DNA from: Candidatus Rokuibacteriota bacterium
GTDB taxonomy: Bacteria > Methylomirabilota > Methylomirabilia > Rokubacteriales > CSP1-6
Length of the DNA: 53,103 nucleotides
Direction of reading: 5' to 3'
NCBI GenBank assembly: GCA_003220435.1
Contig: QHSL01000044.1
Span: forward strand, 1 to 53,103
This document shows, in pieces, positions 27,301 to 34,540 of this stretch. Made by a program: the position numbers and the translations under genes. Each line of letters opens with the position of its first letter. The stretch's first letter is position 1. The notes below the pieces were generated by a model. It ran no database searches. It was not told the DNA's origin and saw only the letters and a program-made list of their open reading frames with translations.

Positions 27301-27499
27301 TCGGCGGAATGTACGACTGCGGCGCCGGGCGGCTCTCCGCCGGCGCCGGTCTCAGCGGCTGACCGCACTCGTTGCAGAACCGGCTGCCCGACGCGTTGAG
27401 ATGGCCGCACGCTCGACAGCGAAGATCGAGCGAGGTTCCGCAGTTGCTACAGAACTTGGCCGCCGGTGGATTCGCGTGGCCGCACTGCGGGCACGCCAG
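24329..27499 (-). CDS. Zinc-ribbon / class III nucleotide cyclase / AAA ATPase / TPR regulator
   Basis: Read from CTG 27499 the protein has 1,056 residues. Two zinc ribbons come first (Cys3, 6, 17, 20 and 28, 31, 42, 45). A class III adenylate/guanylate cyclase domain follows (about 80-265; metal Asp in FADSKSS near 92 and MGDGIMALFG near 137). Next is a STAND-like ATPase (P-loop VVGEPGVGKSRL about 313-322, Walker B LLVILEDLHW) and a C-terminal TPR-type helical region. It probably couples nucleotide and ligand sensing to cyclic-nucleotide production. No ATG, GTG or TTG occurs in frame before 27154, which would cut off the ribbons and half the cyclase. The CTG has GGAAGG 7 nt upstream and directly follows the DUF4242 stop, so a CTG start is preferred. 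Confidence 0.88.
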   Translation of the reverse strand: MACPQCGHANPPAAKFCSNCGTSLDLRCRACGHLNASGSRFCNECGQPLRPAPAESRPAPQSYIPPNLADRILTSRVALEGERKNVTVLFADSKSSLELFVAERDPEEVRRLLDPVLEHMMEAVHHYEGVVNQIMGDGIMALFGAPLAHEDHAIRACYAALRMQDRVGRYADEIQRTHGAPLQIRIGLNSGAVVVRSIGSDLRMDYTAVGETTHLAARVEQMAKPGSTLLTRSTLRLVEGYVRVRGLGAVPIRGLAEPVDVFELLGAESTLTRLQVSASRGLTRFIGRDAELEQLRAAMERAGAGAGQVVAVVGEPGVGKSRLMWELGRSHRTDGWLVLESSAVSYGKGAPFLPVVRLLKAYLGIEDRDDERRVREKLTGKLLALDETLRPALPALQALLDVPVDDAAWKQLGGEGQRQRTIDAVKRVLLRESQAQPLLVILEDLHWIDADTQVLVESLVESVPSHRLLLLVNYRPEFQHGWGGKTYYGQIRLDPLAPASAEALVGALLGGDAELGPLTSMLIARAQGNPFFLEESVRGLAETGVLAGAPGAYRLAKSVQVVQLPETVQAILAARIDRLPPEDKRLLQSASVVGKDVPLVLLQAIAEQPEPDLSRGLARLQSAEFIYETRLFPDAEYTFKHTLTHEVAYASLLHERRRGMHARLVEAIERSYPDALAEHRDQLIHHAFRGEVWSKAITHLRDLADVVAPEEIDAVIGRGPESPGQLWWQGEHDRAVKAAERDLTIAASFGSFAMRVLSTCRLGQANHALGNYLSAADLLRQVVASLQGGLVHERFDMAAFPSVWARSWLAWTLAELGELDEAVDVAEEGAEIAAAGDHAYSRLQALFGRGIVYVIRGDIDKAIPALEEGLVLARVESIPFFAPFITGPLGAAYTLEGRAGAAVTLLEQTLERAASMRLVAGHAMRLTWLGQAHLYAGRRDSALDHAGRALTTAEERQERGQQAYARCLLADIDARGETPDVATVEAAYQRALDLADALQMRPLAAHCRLGLGRLHRQAGHRDRAREHTGAALSSFSAMGMALWVDQAHVEREAAGS

Positions 27500-27751
27500 C
27501 TAAGAACCTTCCTTCACTTCGATGATCTCGTCGGCGACCAGCCCGTGCGCCTCGCGATGAACCGCCGCCGCGGCCTCCTTGCTCGGAGCCTGCACGAGGC
27601 AGAACACCTTGCCGGTTCCCTCGTCGAACCAGTAGCGCAGGTAGTTCACGCCATACTTGTGCTGCACCTCGAGGTCCTTCTGATGCGCGTGACCCAGCGC
27701 TTCTGCCTTCAGTCCGTCGATCTTGTGATGCACGTCGAGATAAAGCGGCAT
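27500..27751 (-). CDS. DUF4242 (SCO4226-like) protein
   Basis: This 83-residue ferredoxin-like-fold protein reads DVHHKIDGLKAEALGHAHQK, YLRYWFDEGTGKVFCLVQAP and HREAHGLVADEIIEV, the DUF4242 pattern; some relatives bind nickel. GGGAGG precedes the ATG. Its TAG stop is immediately followed by the probable CTG start of the cyclase gene, and its GGAAGG near the stop serves as that gene's ribosome site. The two are probably co-expressed. The role is unknown. Confidence 0.88.
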   Translation of the reverse strand: MPLYLDVHHKIDGLKAEALGHAHQKDLEVQHKYGVNYLRYWFDEGTGKVFCLVQAPSKEAAAAVHREAHGLVADEIIEVKEGS

Positions 27752-27840
27752 CTTGCCTCCCTTTTGCGTGCGGGTGAACGTAGGAAGTGTAGGGCAACGC
27801 GCAAGAAGGGGTCAAGGCGCGAAACGTCGGCGCGCGCGGC

Positions 27841-28194
27841 TCAGTCGCAGTAGAGCTCGACCGTGTAGCCGTTCGGGTCCTCGATGTAGATCGCGGTATT
27901 GCCGCGTCGGCCCCGGACGCGAATGCCCTCGGCCTTGACGCGCGCGCAGACCTGCCTCCATCGGGGCCGGGGGAAATGCAGGCCGAAGTGATCGAACCCG
28001 CCGGCCGCCGGATCGAAGCGGGCCCGCGTCCCGACGAAGTTCAACAAATCGCGGCCGCCCGGCGTCTCGAGGAACAGCATGCCCTCGTGAGGGAACGCGA
28101 TGCGCAGGCCGAGGACCTCCCGATAGAAGCGCTCGGTCGCGGCGAGGTCGCGCGTCTTGAGGGCCAGGTGACGGAGCCCGCGGCTCATCGTCAT
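27841..28194 (-). CDS. VOC family protein (glyoxalase/dioxygenase fold)
   Basis: This 117-residue single vicinal-oxygen-chelate domain starts MSRGLRHLALKTRDLAATER and ends AIYIEDPNGYTVELYCD. It has metal-ligand candidates in RHLALK, DHFGLHF and the final Glu (VEL). It could be a lyase, isomerase or dioxygenase; the substrate is unknown. Its ATG overlaps the stop of the NHL gene by 4 bp, so it closes the acyl-CoA synthetase/LLM/NHL operon. Confidence 0.9.
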   Translation of the reverse strand: MTMSRGLRHLALKTRDLAATERFYREVLGLRIAFPHEGMLFLETPGGRDLLNFVGTRARFDPAAGGFDHFGLHFPRPRWRQVCARVKAEGIRVRGRRGNTAIYIEDPNGYTVELYCD

Positions 28195-29309
28195 GGATCC
28201 GCAGGCCCGACGCCCTTGAACGCGAACTTCTGGACGCGCTTGCCGCTGTCGACCTCGGCGGTGTAGACGTTGCCCTTCGAGTCCACCGCCAGATTGTGGA
28301 TCCAGTGGAAGCTCCCGGCCTGGCGACCGTTCCGGCCGAACTTGCCGACGACCCGGCCGCTCTCGCGCAGGAGCGTCCACACGTGGTTGTTCTCGCCGTC
28401 GGCGTTGTAGAGCCACGCCTGCGGCGCGTCGTGCGACACGTCGAGATCCCACACCGAGCCGCTGCCGCGAGTCGCCGGCGCCACGACGAACTCCTTCACG
28501 AAGGTCCCGTCCTTGCGGAAGACCTGGATACGGTTGTGCATCCGGTCGCACACGTAGAGGAGCCCGTCCCTGGCGAGCCGCACGCAGTGCACCGGGTTGC
28601 CGAACGGCTTCACGCCAGGCTCGCCCGGCGGCCGGCCGTTGGCGCCCCAGTGGCGCTTGTAGGCGCCCGTCTGCGCGTCGAAGACGATCACGCGATGGTT
28701 CTTGTAGCCATCGGCCACGAAGAGCTCGTTCGTCGCCGGGTCGACGTTCATGTTCGCCGGGCGCCCGAGGTGCGCGGTGTCGTTGTCGCCGCCGGTCACC
28801 TCGGCCTTGCCGATCTGTAGCAGGAACTTCCCGTCGCGCGTGAATTTTATGACTTGATGGTCCTTCTGGTCGTTGCCGGCGATCCACACGTTGTCTTGAT
28901 GGTCCACGAAGATCCCGTGCTCGTTCAGCGGCCACTCGTAGCCAGCGCCGAGCCCGCCCCACGAGCGCAGGAGCTTGCCGTCGGCGTCGAACTCGAGCAC
29001 CGGCGGCGCCGGCACGCAGCAGAGCGAGCGCGGCGGGGTGAGGCTGGCGCCGCGCTCGTCCTCGGTGAGCGAGCGCGGGCGGTGGATGACCCACACGTGG
29101 TCGTGACGGTCCACCGCCACGCCGGAGGCCTGACCGATGAGCCAGTTGTTGGGCAAGGGCTTCGGCCACCATGGGTCCACCTGGAACTGCGGCGCGACGC
29201 CATCCGCCGGTCGCTGCGCCGTCACGGATCCGGTGAGGGCGAGCGTGACTCCGGCCACGATCGCGAGCGCCAGCCCAGCGCCGGCGAGTCCGAGTCGGCG
29301 ACGGGTCAC
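28191..29309 (-). CDS. Exported NHL-repeat beta-propeller protein
   Basis: From GTG 29309 (overlapping the LLM stop) the protein has 372 residues. It begins with a signal peptide (RRRLGLAGAGLALAIVAGVT, then LALTGSVTAQ). Several NHL-type blades follow: GVAVDRHDHVWVIHRP, GIFVDHQDNVWIAGND, NMNVDPATNELFVADGYKNH, CVRLARDGLLYVCDRMHNR and NLAVDSKGNVYTAEVD. Such exported propellers are lyase-like or scaffold proteins (peptidyl-alpha-hydroxyglycine lyase is a distant relative). No active site is obvious. Its position between an LLM monooxygenase and a VOC protein suggests a catabolic role. Confidence 0.88.
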   Translation of the reverse strand: MTRRRLGLAGAGLALAIVAGVTLALTGSVTAQRPADGVAPQFQVDPWWPKPLPNNWLIGQASGVAVDRHDHVWVIHRPRSLTEDERGASLTPPRSLCCVPAPPVLEFDADGKLLRSWGGLGAGYEWPLNEHGIFVDHQDNVWIAGNDQKDHQVIKFTRDGKFLLQIGKAEVTGGDNDTAHLGRPANMNVDPATNELFVADGYKNHRVIVFDAQTGAYKRHWGANGRPPGEPGVKPFGNPVHCVRLARDGLLYVCDRMHNRIQVFRKDGTFVKEFVVAPATRGSGSVWDLDVSHDAPQAWLYNADGENNHVWTLLRESGRVVGKFGRNGRQAGSFHWIHNLAVDSKGNVYTAEVDSGKRVQKFAFKGVGPADP

Positions 29310-30313
29310 GGGGCGGCCTCCTCGAGCTCGAAGACCTTTGCCAGGAGCTCGTACGACCGACGTCGTGCCTTCGGGTCGTGCGTGATCGAGACGATGACCA
29401 GCTCGTCCGCCTCGTAGTCGGCGGCGAGCGCCTCGAGCCGCGTGCGCACCTGCTCGGGCGCGCCGGCCACGGTGCGCCCGCGCGCGTGGTGCAGGATCGC
29501 GAGCTCGCGGCCCGTGTAGAGATAGGACTCGGCCTCGGCGACCGAGGGGTAGCGATCGGGCCGCCCGGTGTAGAGGCGAACGATGAAGAGCTCGCGGCTC
29601 TTCGCCAGGCGCTGGGCCTCCGCCTCGGTGTCCGCGCACACGACGAACACCGCCGCGCTCGACCGGGGCGCCGGGCACGACTCCGAGGGGCGGAACTGCC
29701 GCCGGTACGCGCGCGTGACCTCGGCGCCGCCGGCGGCGTTGATGAAGTGCGCGAACGAGAAGAAGGCGCCGAAGTGCGCGGCGATCGCGGCGCTCGCGTC
29801 GCTCGACCCCAGCAGCCACACCTCCGGCGCGGTCGGCCCGGTCGGCATCGCGACCACCTTCGCGAACGGGTGACCCTCGGGCAAGGCACCGTGGAGGAAG
29901 CCCAGCAGGTCCGCGACCTGCTGCGGAAAGCGCTCGGGGCTTCCGTCGTCGCGGAGCGCCTGCGCCGTGAGCCCGTCGCTGCCGGGCGCGCGGCCGATCC
30001 CGAGGTCGATGCGCCCGGGGAAGAGCGTCTCGAGCACGCGGAAGCTCTCGGCGACCTTGAGCGAACTGTAGTGCTGGAGCATGACGCCGCCCGAGCCCAC
30101 CCGCATCCGCGAGGTGCGCGCGGCCACCTGACCGATCAGCACCTCGGGGCTCGAGCCGGCCAGCCCCTTCGTCGAGTGATGCTCGGCCAGCCAGTAGCGG
30201 CGGTAGCCGAGCCGGTCACACAGCTCGGCGAGGTCGAGCGTCTCGTGCAGCGCGTCCGCCACGCTGCCGCCGCTCCGCACCGGCGACTGGTCGAGCACCC
30301 CCAGGGAGAGCAT
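29306..30313 (-). CDS. LLM class flavin-dependent oxidoreductase (MsnO8-like)
   Basis: This 335-residue luciferase-like TIM barrel starts LSLGVLDQSPVRSGGS and has YWLAEHHSTKGLAGSSPEVL, RMRVGSGGVMLQHYSSLKVA, PGRIDLGIGRAPGSDG and VWLLGSSDASAAIAA, the LLM/MsnO8 pattern. It would use reduced FMN or F420 to oxidise an unknown substrate. Its ATG directly abuts the acyl-CoA synthetase TAG, and its stop overlaps the NHL GTG by 4 bp, so the four genes are one transcription unit. Confidence 0.92.
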   Translation of the reverse strand: MLSLGVLDQSPVRSGGSVADALHETLDLAELCDRLGYRRYWLAEHHSTKGLAGSSPEVLIGQVAARTSRMRVGSGGVMLQHYSSLKVAESFRVLETLFPGRIDLGIGRAPGSDGLTAQALRDDGSPERFPQQVADLLGFLHGALPEGHPFAKVVAMPTGPTAPEVWLLGSSDASAAIAAHFGAFFSFAHFINAAGGAEVTRAYRRQFRPSESCPAPRSSAAVFVVCADTEAEAQRLAKSRELFIVRLYTGRPDRYPSVAEAESYLYTGRELAILHHARGRTVAGAPEQVRTRLEALAADYEADELVIVSITHDPKARRRSYELLAKVFELEEAAP

Positions 30314-31897
30314 CTAGTTGATCCGCTTCTCCCGGCCCTTCCACTCCTTGTCGCGCAGGACGAACTTCTGCACCTTGCCGGTCGAGGTCTTGGGCAGGTC
30401 ACCGAACTCCACGGCGGCGGGGCATTTGAAGTGAGCGATATGTTTTCGGCAAAACTCGATGATGTCCGCCGCGGTCGCGCTCTGCCCGGCCTTGAGCGTC
30501 ACGAAGGCCTTGGGGCGCTCGCCCCATTTTTCGTCAGGGACGGCCACCACCGCGCACTCGAGCACCGCCGGGTGCCGCGCCACCGCCTGCTCGACCTCGA
30601 TCGTCGAGATGTTCTCGCCGCCCGAGATGATGATGTCCTTCTTGCGGTCGCGCAGCTCGACGTAGCCGTCGGGATGCCACACCGCGATGTCGCCGGAGTG
30701 GAACCACCCGCCGCGGAACGCGTCGGCCGTCGCCTCGGGTTGCTGGAAGTACCCCATGGCAGCGTTGTTGCCGCGCATGATGACCTCGCCGAGCGTCGCC
30801 GCGTCGCGCGGCACGTCGTTCATCTCGCCGTCGACCACGCGGACCAGGTCGAAGAGGGCGTAGCCCTGGCCCTGCCGGGCGGCCAGGCGCGATTGCTCGT
30901 CGAGCGGCAGCGCGTTCCACTCCTCGTGCCACGCGCAAACCGTGTGCGGGCCGTAGGTCTCGGTGAGCCCGTAGACGTGGACGGGCCGGAAGCCGAGCTC
31001 CTTGAGCCGGCCGAGCAGCGTCGGCGACGGTGGCGCGCCCGCGACGCACACGGTCACCGGACGCTCGAGCGTGTGCGCCCCGGGATCGTTGACGACGCCG
31101 ATGTGGACGGTCGGGGCGCCGTTGTAGTGGGTGACGCCTTCCTTGTCGATCATCTCCCATACGCGCCCGGGCTCGACGCGGCGCAGGCAGATGTGGGTGC
31201 CCCCCACCGCCGTCACGCCCCACGTGAAGCACCAGCCGTTGCAGTGGAACATCGGCAGGGTCCACAGGTAGCGCGTGTCGAAGCTCATCTGTGCCTCGAC
31301 CATCTCGCCCAGCGCGTTGATCCAGGCGCCCCGATGCGAGTACATCACGCCCTTGGGCCGGCCGGTCGTGCCCGAGGTGTAGTTGATCGAGAGCATCTCT
31401 TCCTCGTCCCCGAGCCAGCTCTCGACGGGCTTCGGCGACCCGCCGGCGAGGAAGTCTTCGTACGGATCGCCCGCGCTGCCAGTGTCGTCCACCCGCACCA
31501 CACGGAGCGCGGAAAGATCCAGCGGCTTCACCAGCGGCTCGAGCTCGGCGTCGACGAAGAGGAAGCAGGCGCCCGAGTGGCCGAGGATGTAGCCGATCTC
31601 GTCGGAGTTGAGCCGCGTGTTGATGGCGACGAGCACGCCGCCGGCGGCGGGGACCCCGTAGTGCGCCTCGAGCATGGCCGGGATGTTCGGGCAAAGGAAC
31701 GCCACCCGGTCGTGCTTGGCGAGGCCGGCCGCGCGCAGCGCCGAGGCGAGCCGGTTCACGCGCGCGGAAAGCTCGCGGTACGTGTACCGGCGCGCGCCGT
31801 GGACGACCGCGACCTTGTCGGGGAACACGTACGCGCTGCGGGTGAGAAAGCTCACCGGCGAGAGCTCGGTACGATAGACGTGGCGGAACTCGCTCAT
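30314..31897 (-). CDS. Acyl-CoA synthetase (AMP-forming), medium/long-chain type
   Basis: This 527-residue ANL-superfamily enzyme has the P-loop SINYTSGTTGRPKGVMYSHRG (about 176-196), the YGLTETYGPHT motif, the hinge VELRDRKKDIIISGGENIST and the C-terminal lysine in LPKTSTGKVQKFVL. It activates a carboxylic acid to its CoA thioester through an acyl-adenylate. The ATG at 31897 has GGAGGG 5 nt upstream. The LCWGxT-free sequence and the WTLPMFHCNGWCFTWG stretch resemble fatty-acid/aromatic-acid ligases of beta-oxidation clusters. It heads the operon with LLM, NHL and VOC genes and is divergent from the Tat-exported cyclase. Confidence 0.94.
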   Translation of the reverse strand: MSEFRHVYRTELSPVSFLTRSAYVFPDKVAVVHGARRYTYRELSARVNRLASALRAAGLAKHDRVAFLCPNIPAMLEAHYGVPAAGGVLVAINTRLNSDEIGYILGHSGACFLFVDAELEPLVKPLDLSALRVVRVDDTGSAGDPYEDFLAGGSPKPVESWLGDEEEMLSINYTSGTTGRPKGVMYSHRGAWINALGEMVEAQMSFDTRYLWTLPMFHCNGWCFTWGVTAVGGTHICLRRVEPGRVWEMIDKEGVTHYNGAPTVHIGVVNDPGAHTLERPVTVCVAGAPPSPTLLGRLKELGFRPVHVYGLTETYGPHTVCAWHEEWNALPLDEQSRLAARQGQGYALFDLVRVVDGEMNDVPRDAATLGEVIMRGNNAAMGYFQQPEATADAFRGGWFHSGDIAVWHPDGYVELRDRKKDIIISGGENISTIEVEQAVARHPAVLECAVVAVPDEKWGERPKAFVTLKAGQSATAADIIEFCRKHIAHFKCPAAVEFGDLPKTSTGKVQKFVLRDKEWKGREKRIN

Positions 31898-31917
31898 CGA
31901 CGCCCTCCGACGGGTTT

Positions 31918-31945
31918 GCGCAAGTTTACCGCATGATTCTTGCGC
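31918..31945. promoter_or_regulatory. Inverted repeat in divergent intergenic region
   Basis: GCGCAAG (31918-31924) and CTTGCGC (31939-31945) form a 7-bp inverted repeat with a 14-bp AT-rich spacer. It is centred in the 99-bp gap between the divergent acyl-CoA synthetase and cyclase-family genes. The geometry fits a dimeric repressor site; no regulator gene is adjacent. The evidence is symmetry and position only. Confidence 0.3.
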
Positions 31946-31996
31946 CGGGCGCCGACTCCGATTAGGCTCGCGACGCACGAGGAGGAGGAGAAGACC

Positions 31997-32935
31997 ATGA
32001 ACGACGTGTCCCGACGACAGTGGCTCAGGACGGCGGGAACCCTCGGTGTCGCGGCGGCGGCTGGTACGGCGACCGCACAGAGCCGGCCCTCGGCCGACGA
32101 GCTCGTGCGCACGGTGAAGGGCGCGCGCCTGTTCGACCTCTCCTTCACGTGGAACGAGCAGTCGCCCGTGCTCAGTCTCAATCCTCCGTATTCGTTCGCG
32201 CTCAACCGGACCCATCGAATGACTCACGAGATCTTCGGCCAAGCTCCGGGAAGCCGCGTGTCCTGGGCGTCGGAGATCATGTACTTCAGCGGCCAGCACG
32301 GCGCACCCACCATCGACGCGATCGGCCACATCGGGCGGGACCTGAAGCTCCACGGCGGCGTCGACGCGGTCGCCGCGACATCGACGCCGGGGGGCATCGG
32401 CGCCAACCTGGGCATCGATCACTTCCCGGCCGATCTGATGGTCAACCGCGTCGTGTTCCTGGACGTCGCGCGGCAGATTGCGAGCGGCCGGCCCGATCCG
32501 CTCGCGCCGGGCTTCGAGATCACCGCCACGCATCTCGAGCAGACGGCGAAGGCGCAAGGGGTCGAGGTGCGCCGCGGGGACTCGCTGCTGATCCGCACCG
32601 GTTGGGGCCAGTACTTCGCCAAGGACAACGCGAAGTACCTCGGCGACCAGTCGCCCGGTCCCGGCCAGGACGGGGCGCGCTGGATCATCGACAAGGGCGT
32701 CCGACTTGCGGGCGACGACACCGCGACGTTCGAGAAGCGCCCGGCGGCCTACGGCAAGGAGCTCTTCAGCGTTCACATGATGCTGCTGGCCGACAACGGC
32801 ATCTACATCGTCGAGAACGCCAACCTCGAGCCGCTCGGGGACGCCAAGGCGTACGTCGCGCTGCTGATCCTGACGCCGCTCCGGATCCAGGGGGCCAGCG
32901 GCTCGCCACTCCGGGCGATCGCGCTGGCGCCCTGA
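31997..32935 (+). CDS. Tat-exported cyclase family protein (kynurenine formamidase-like)
   Basis: This 312-residue protein has a twin-arginine signal (VSRRQWLRTAGTLGVAAAAG), so a periplasmic location is expected. The cyclase fold is recognised by LFDLSFTWNEQSPV, SGQHGAPTIDAIGHIG, GDSLLIRTGWG and VHMMLLADNGIYIVENANLE. The metal-binding motif is usually HxGTHxDxxxH. Here the second His is replaced by Thr (HGAPTIDAIGH), while the first His, the Asp and the last His remain. The catalytic metal site is thus altered and the substrate is uncertain. GAGGAGGAGGAG precedes the ATG. Confidence 0.88.
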   Translation: MNDVSRRQWLRTAGTLGVAAAAGTATAQSRPSADELVRTVKGARLFDLSFTWNEQSPVLSLNPPYSFALNRTHRMTHEIFGQAPGSRVSWASEIMYFSGQHGAPTIDAIGHIGRDLKLHGGVDAVAATSTPGGIGANLGIDHFPADLMVNRVVFLDVARQIASGRPDPLAPGFEITATHLEQTAKAQGVEVRRGDSLLIRTGWGQYFAKDNAKYLGDQSPGPGQDGARWIIDKGVRLAGDDTATFEKRPAAYGKELFSVHMMLLADNGIYIVENANLEPLGDAKAYVALLILTPLRIQGASGSPLRAIALAP

Positions 32936-32942
32936 GCGCGCG

Positions 32943-33575
32943 TCAGCGCGGCTGGGGCGTCAGGCGCAGGTAGGGCTTGAGCGCGCGCCAGCCCCTCGGG
33001 AACTTCGCGCGCGCTTCGTCGTCGCTGACCGCGGGGACGATGATGACGTCCTCGCCCTGCTTCCAGTTGACGGGCGTCGCCACGCGATGGGCGTCGGTGA
33101 GCTGGAGCGAGTCGATGACGCGCAGGATCTCGTCGAAGTTCCGGCCCGTGGTCTGCGGGTACGTGATCGTGAGCCGGATCTTCTTCTTCGGGTCGATCAC
33201 GAAGACCGTCCGCACCGTGTAGACCTCGTCGTGCGACGGGTGGATCATCCCGTAGAGGTTCGCGACCTTTCGCTCCGGGTCGGCGATGACGGGGAAGTTC
33301 AGCCCGTACCCCTGCGTCTCCTTGATGTCCGCCGCCCAGCCCAGGTGCGAGTCGAGCGGATCGATCGAGAGCCCGATCGCCTTCACACGCCGCTTGTCGA
33401 ACTCCGGCTTGAGCCGCGCGACGTACCCGAGCTCGGTGGTGCACACCGGCGTGAAGTCGTGCGGGTGCGAGAAGAGGATCGCCCAGCCGTCGCCCACCCA
33501 GTCGTGGAACTTGATCGGCCCTTCGGTGGTCAGGGCGGCGAAGTCGGGCGCGGCGTCTCCGAGTCTCAGGCTCAT
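32943..33575 (-). CDS. 1-Cys peroxiredoxin (Prx6-like)
   Basis: This 210-residue thiol peroxidase carries the peroxidatic Cys45 in SHPHDFTPVCTTELG. The extended C-terminal dimerisation domain (TPVNWKQGEDVIIVP, FPRGWRALKPYLRLT) is typical of Prx6/1-Cys enzymes, and no resolving Cys is seen. It reduces hydroperoxides using a small thiol or protein reductant. Its ATG overlaps the ATP-grasp stop by 4 bp, making it the last gene of the sulfur-assimilation operon. It is convergent with the cyclase-family gene. Confidence 0.95.
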   Translation of the reverse strand: MSLRLGDAAPDFAALTTEGPIKFHDWVGDGWAILFSHPHDFTPVCTTELGYVARLKPEFDKRRVKAIGLSIDPLDSHLGWAADIKETQGYGLNFPVIADPERKVANLYGMIHPSHDEVYTVRTVFVIDPKKKIRLTITYPQTTGRNFDEILRVIDSLQLTDAHRVATPVNWKQGEDVIIVPAVSDDEARAKFPRGWRALKPYLRLTPQPR

Positions 33576-34540
33576 CGCGAGGCTCCTACCGCCCTCCGGA
33601 CGATGTAATCGGTGAACAGCGGGATCGGGTCGAAGCCCAGCACCGCCGGTGCGTTGGCGACGAAGTTCGACGTCGCGTTGACGTCGTAATAGTATACGCG
33701 GCCGTCGGCGCGACCTACCAGGTACTCGATCCCTCCGATGTCGATGGACGCCGCGCGGGCGAGCGCCAGCACCTGGTCGACCACCTGCGCCGGTGGATCG
33801 TAGCGCGTGACGCTGAGCCCGGGCTTCGCCTCGACGGGACAGGCGCCGAGGTCGGCGCTCGCCGGCGGCGCCGGGAGCTGGCAGATGTCGGCCGGACACA
33901 GGTTGAAGTCGGTCGCGGTGCGGACGATCCGGATCGCATACAGGTAGCGATCGTCCATCACCTCGACGCGGACGATCGCGCCCTCCTCGGACTCGACGTA
34001 CTCCTGCACCAAGGCCGTGCCGTCGGGACCGAAGTCGAGCGCGGCGATGCGGGCCTCGAGGTCGGCGCGCGCGTCGAAGCGCTCGATCAGCGCTCCGGAG
34101 CCGCCGACGTTCGGCTTGACGAGGACCGGGAAGCGCAGCTCGCCGCTCGCCTTCAGCACCTGGTCGCGATGGTTGACGACGACCGTCCGCGGGTAGCGAA
34201 CGCCCACGCGCTCGAAGAGCCCGGCCTGGAGCGCCTTGGACTTCTCGAACCGGAACGCCGCCACCGGATTGATCACGGGGATGCCGAGCGATTCCCAGTA
34301 GGCGAGCAGCCCTTCGGTATAGAACAGCACGCCGCCGTGGCCCCGGCGGTGCGACGACGGACTGGTGCGGTTCACGATGACGGCGTAGCGTGGCGCGCGG
34401 TCGCGCGGGTCGAACGCGTGGCTCGAGTGATCAACCTTCTCGAACGGCAGCCGCCGGTGCTCGAGCTCGGCGATCAGCCGCGCCGACCACTCCGGGTGCT
34501 CGTCGAGAATGCCGATGGGTGCGGCGAGTCGCCCGCTCAC
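33572..34540 (-). CDS. RimK-like ATP-grasp ligase
   Basis: This 322-residue ATP-grasp protein has the A-loop and B strand VLVKPNVGGSGALIERF (about 145-161), VQEYVESEEGAIVRVEVMDD and the metal-binding end YYYDVNATSNFVANA. These resemble RimK/alpha-L-glutamate ligases. It would join a carboxylate to an amine or thiol using ATP. It overlaps the uroporphyrin methyltransferase gene (4 bp) and the peroxiredoxin gene (4 bp), so it is translationally coupled inside a sulfate-reduction operon. A thiol-peptide substrate is an attractive but unproven guess. Confidence 0.88.
   Translation of the reverse strand: MSGRLAAPIGILDEHPEWSARLIAELEHRRLPFEKVDHSSHAFDPRDRAPRYAVIVNRTSPSSHRRGHGGVLFYTEGLLAYWESLGIPVINPVAAFRFEKSKALQAGLFERVGVRYPRTVVVNHRDQVLKASGELRFPVLVKPNVGGSGALIERFDARADLEARIAALDFGPDGTALVQEYVESEEGAIVRVEVMDDRYLYAIRIVRTATDFNLCPADICQLPAPPASADLGACPVEAKPGLSVTRYDPPAQVVDQVLALARAASIDIGGIEYLVGRADGRVYYYDVNATSNFVANAPAVLGFDPIPLFTDYIVRRAVGASR

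Noticed and set aside
29310-29819. Longer NHL-repeat protein starting near 29819
   Set aside because: The extension is an out-of-frame shadow of the LLM gene; the signal peptide starts at GTG 29309.
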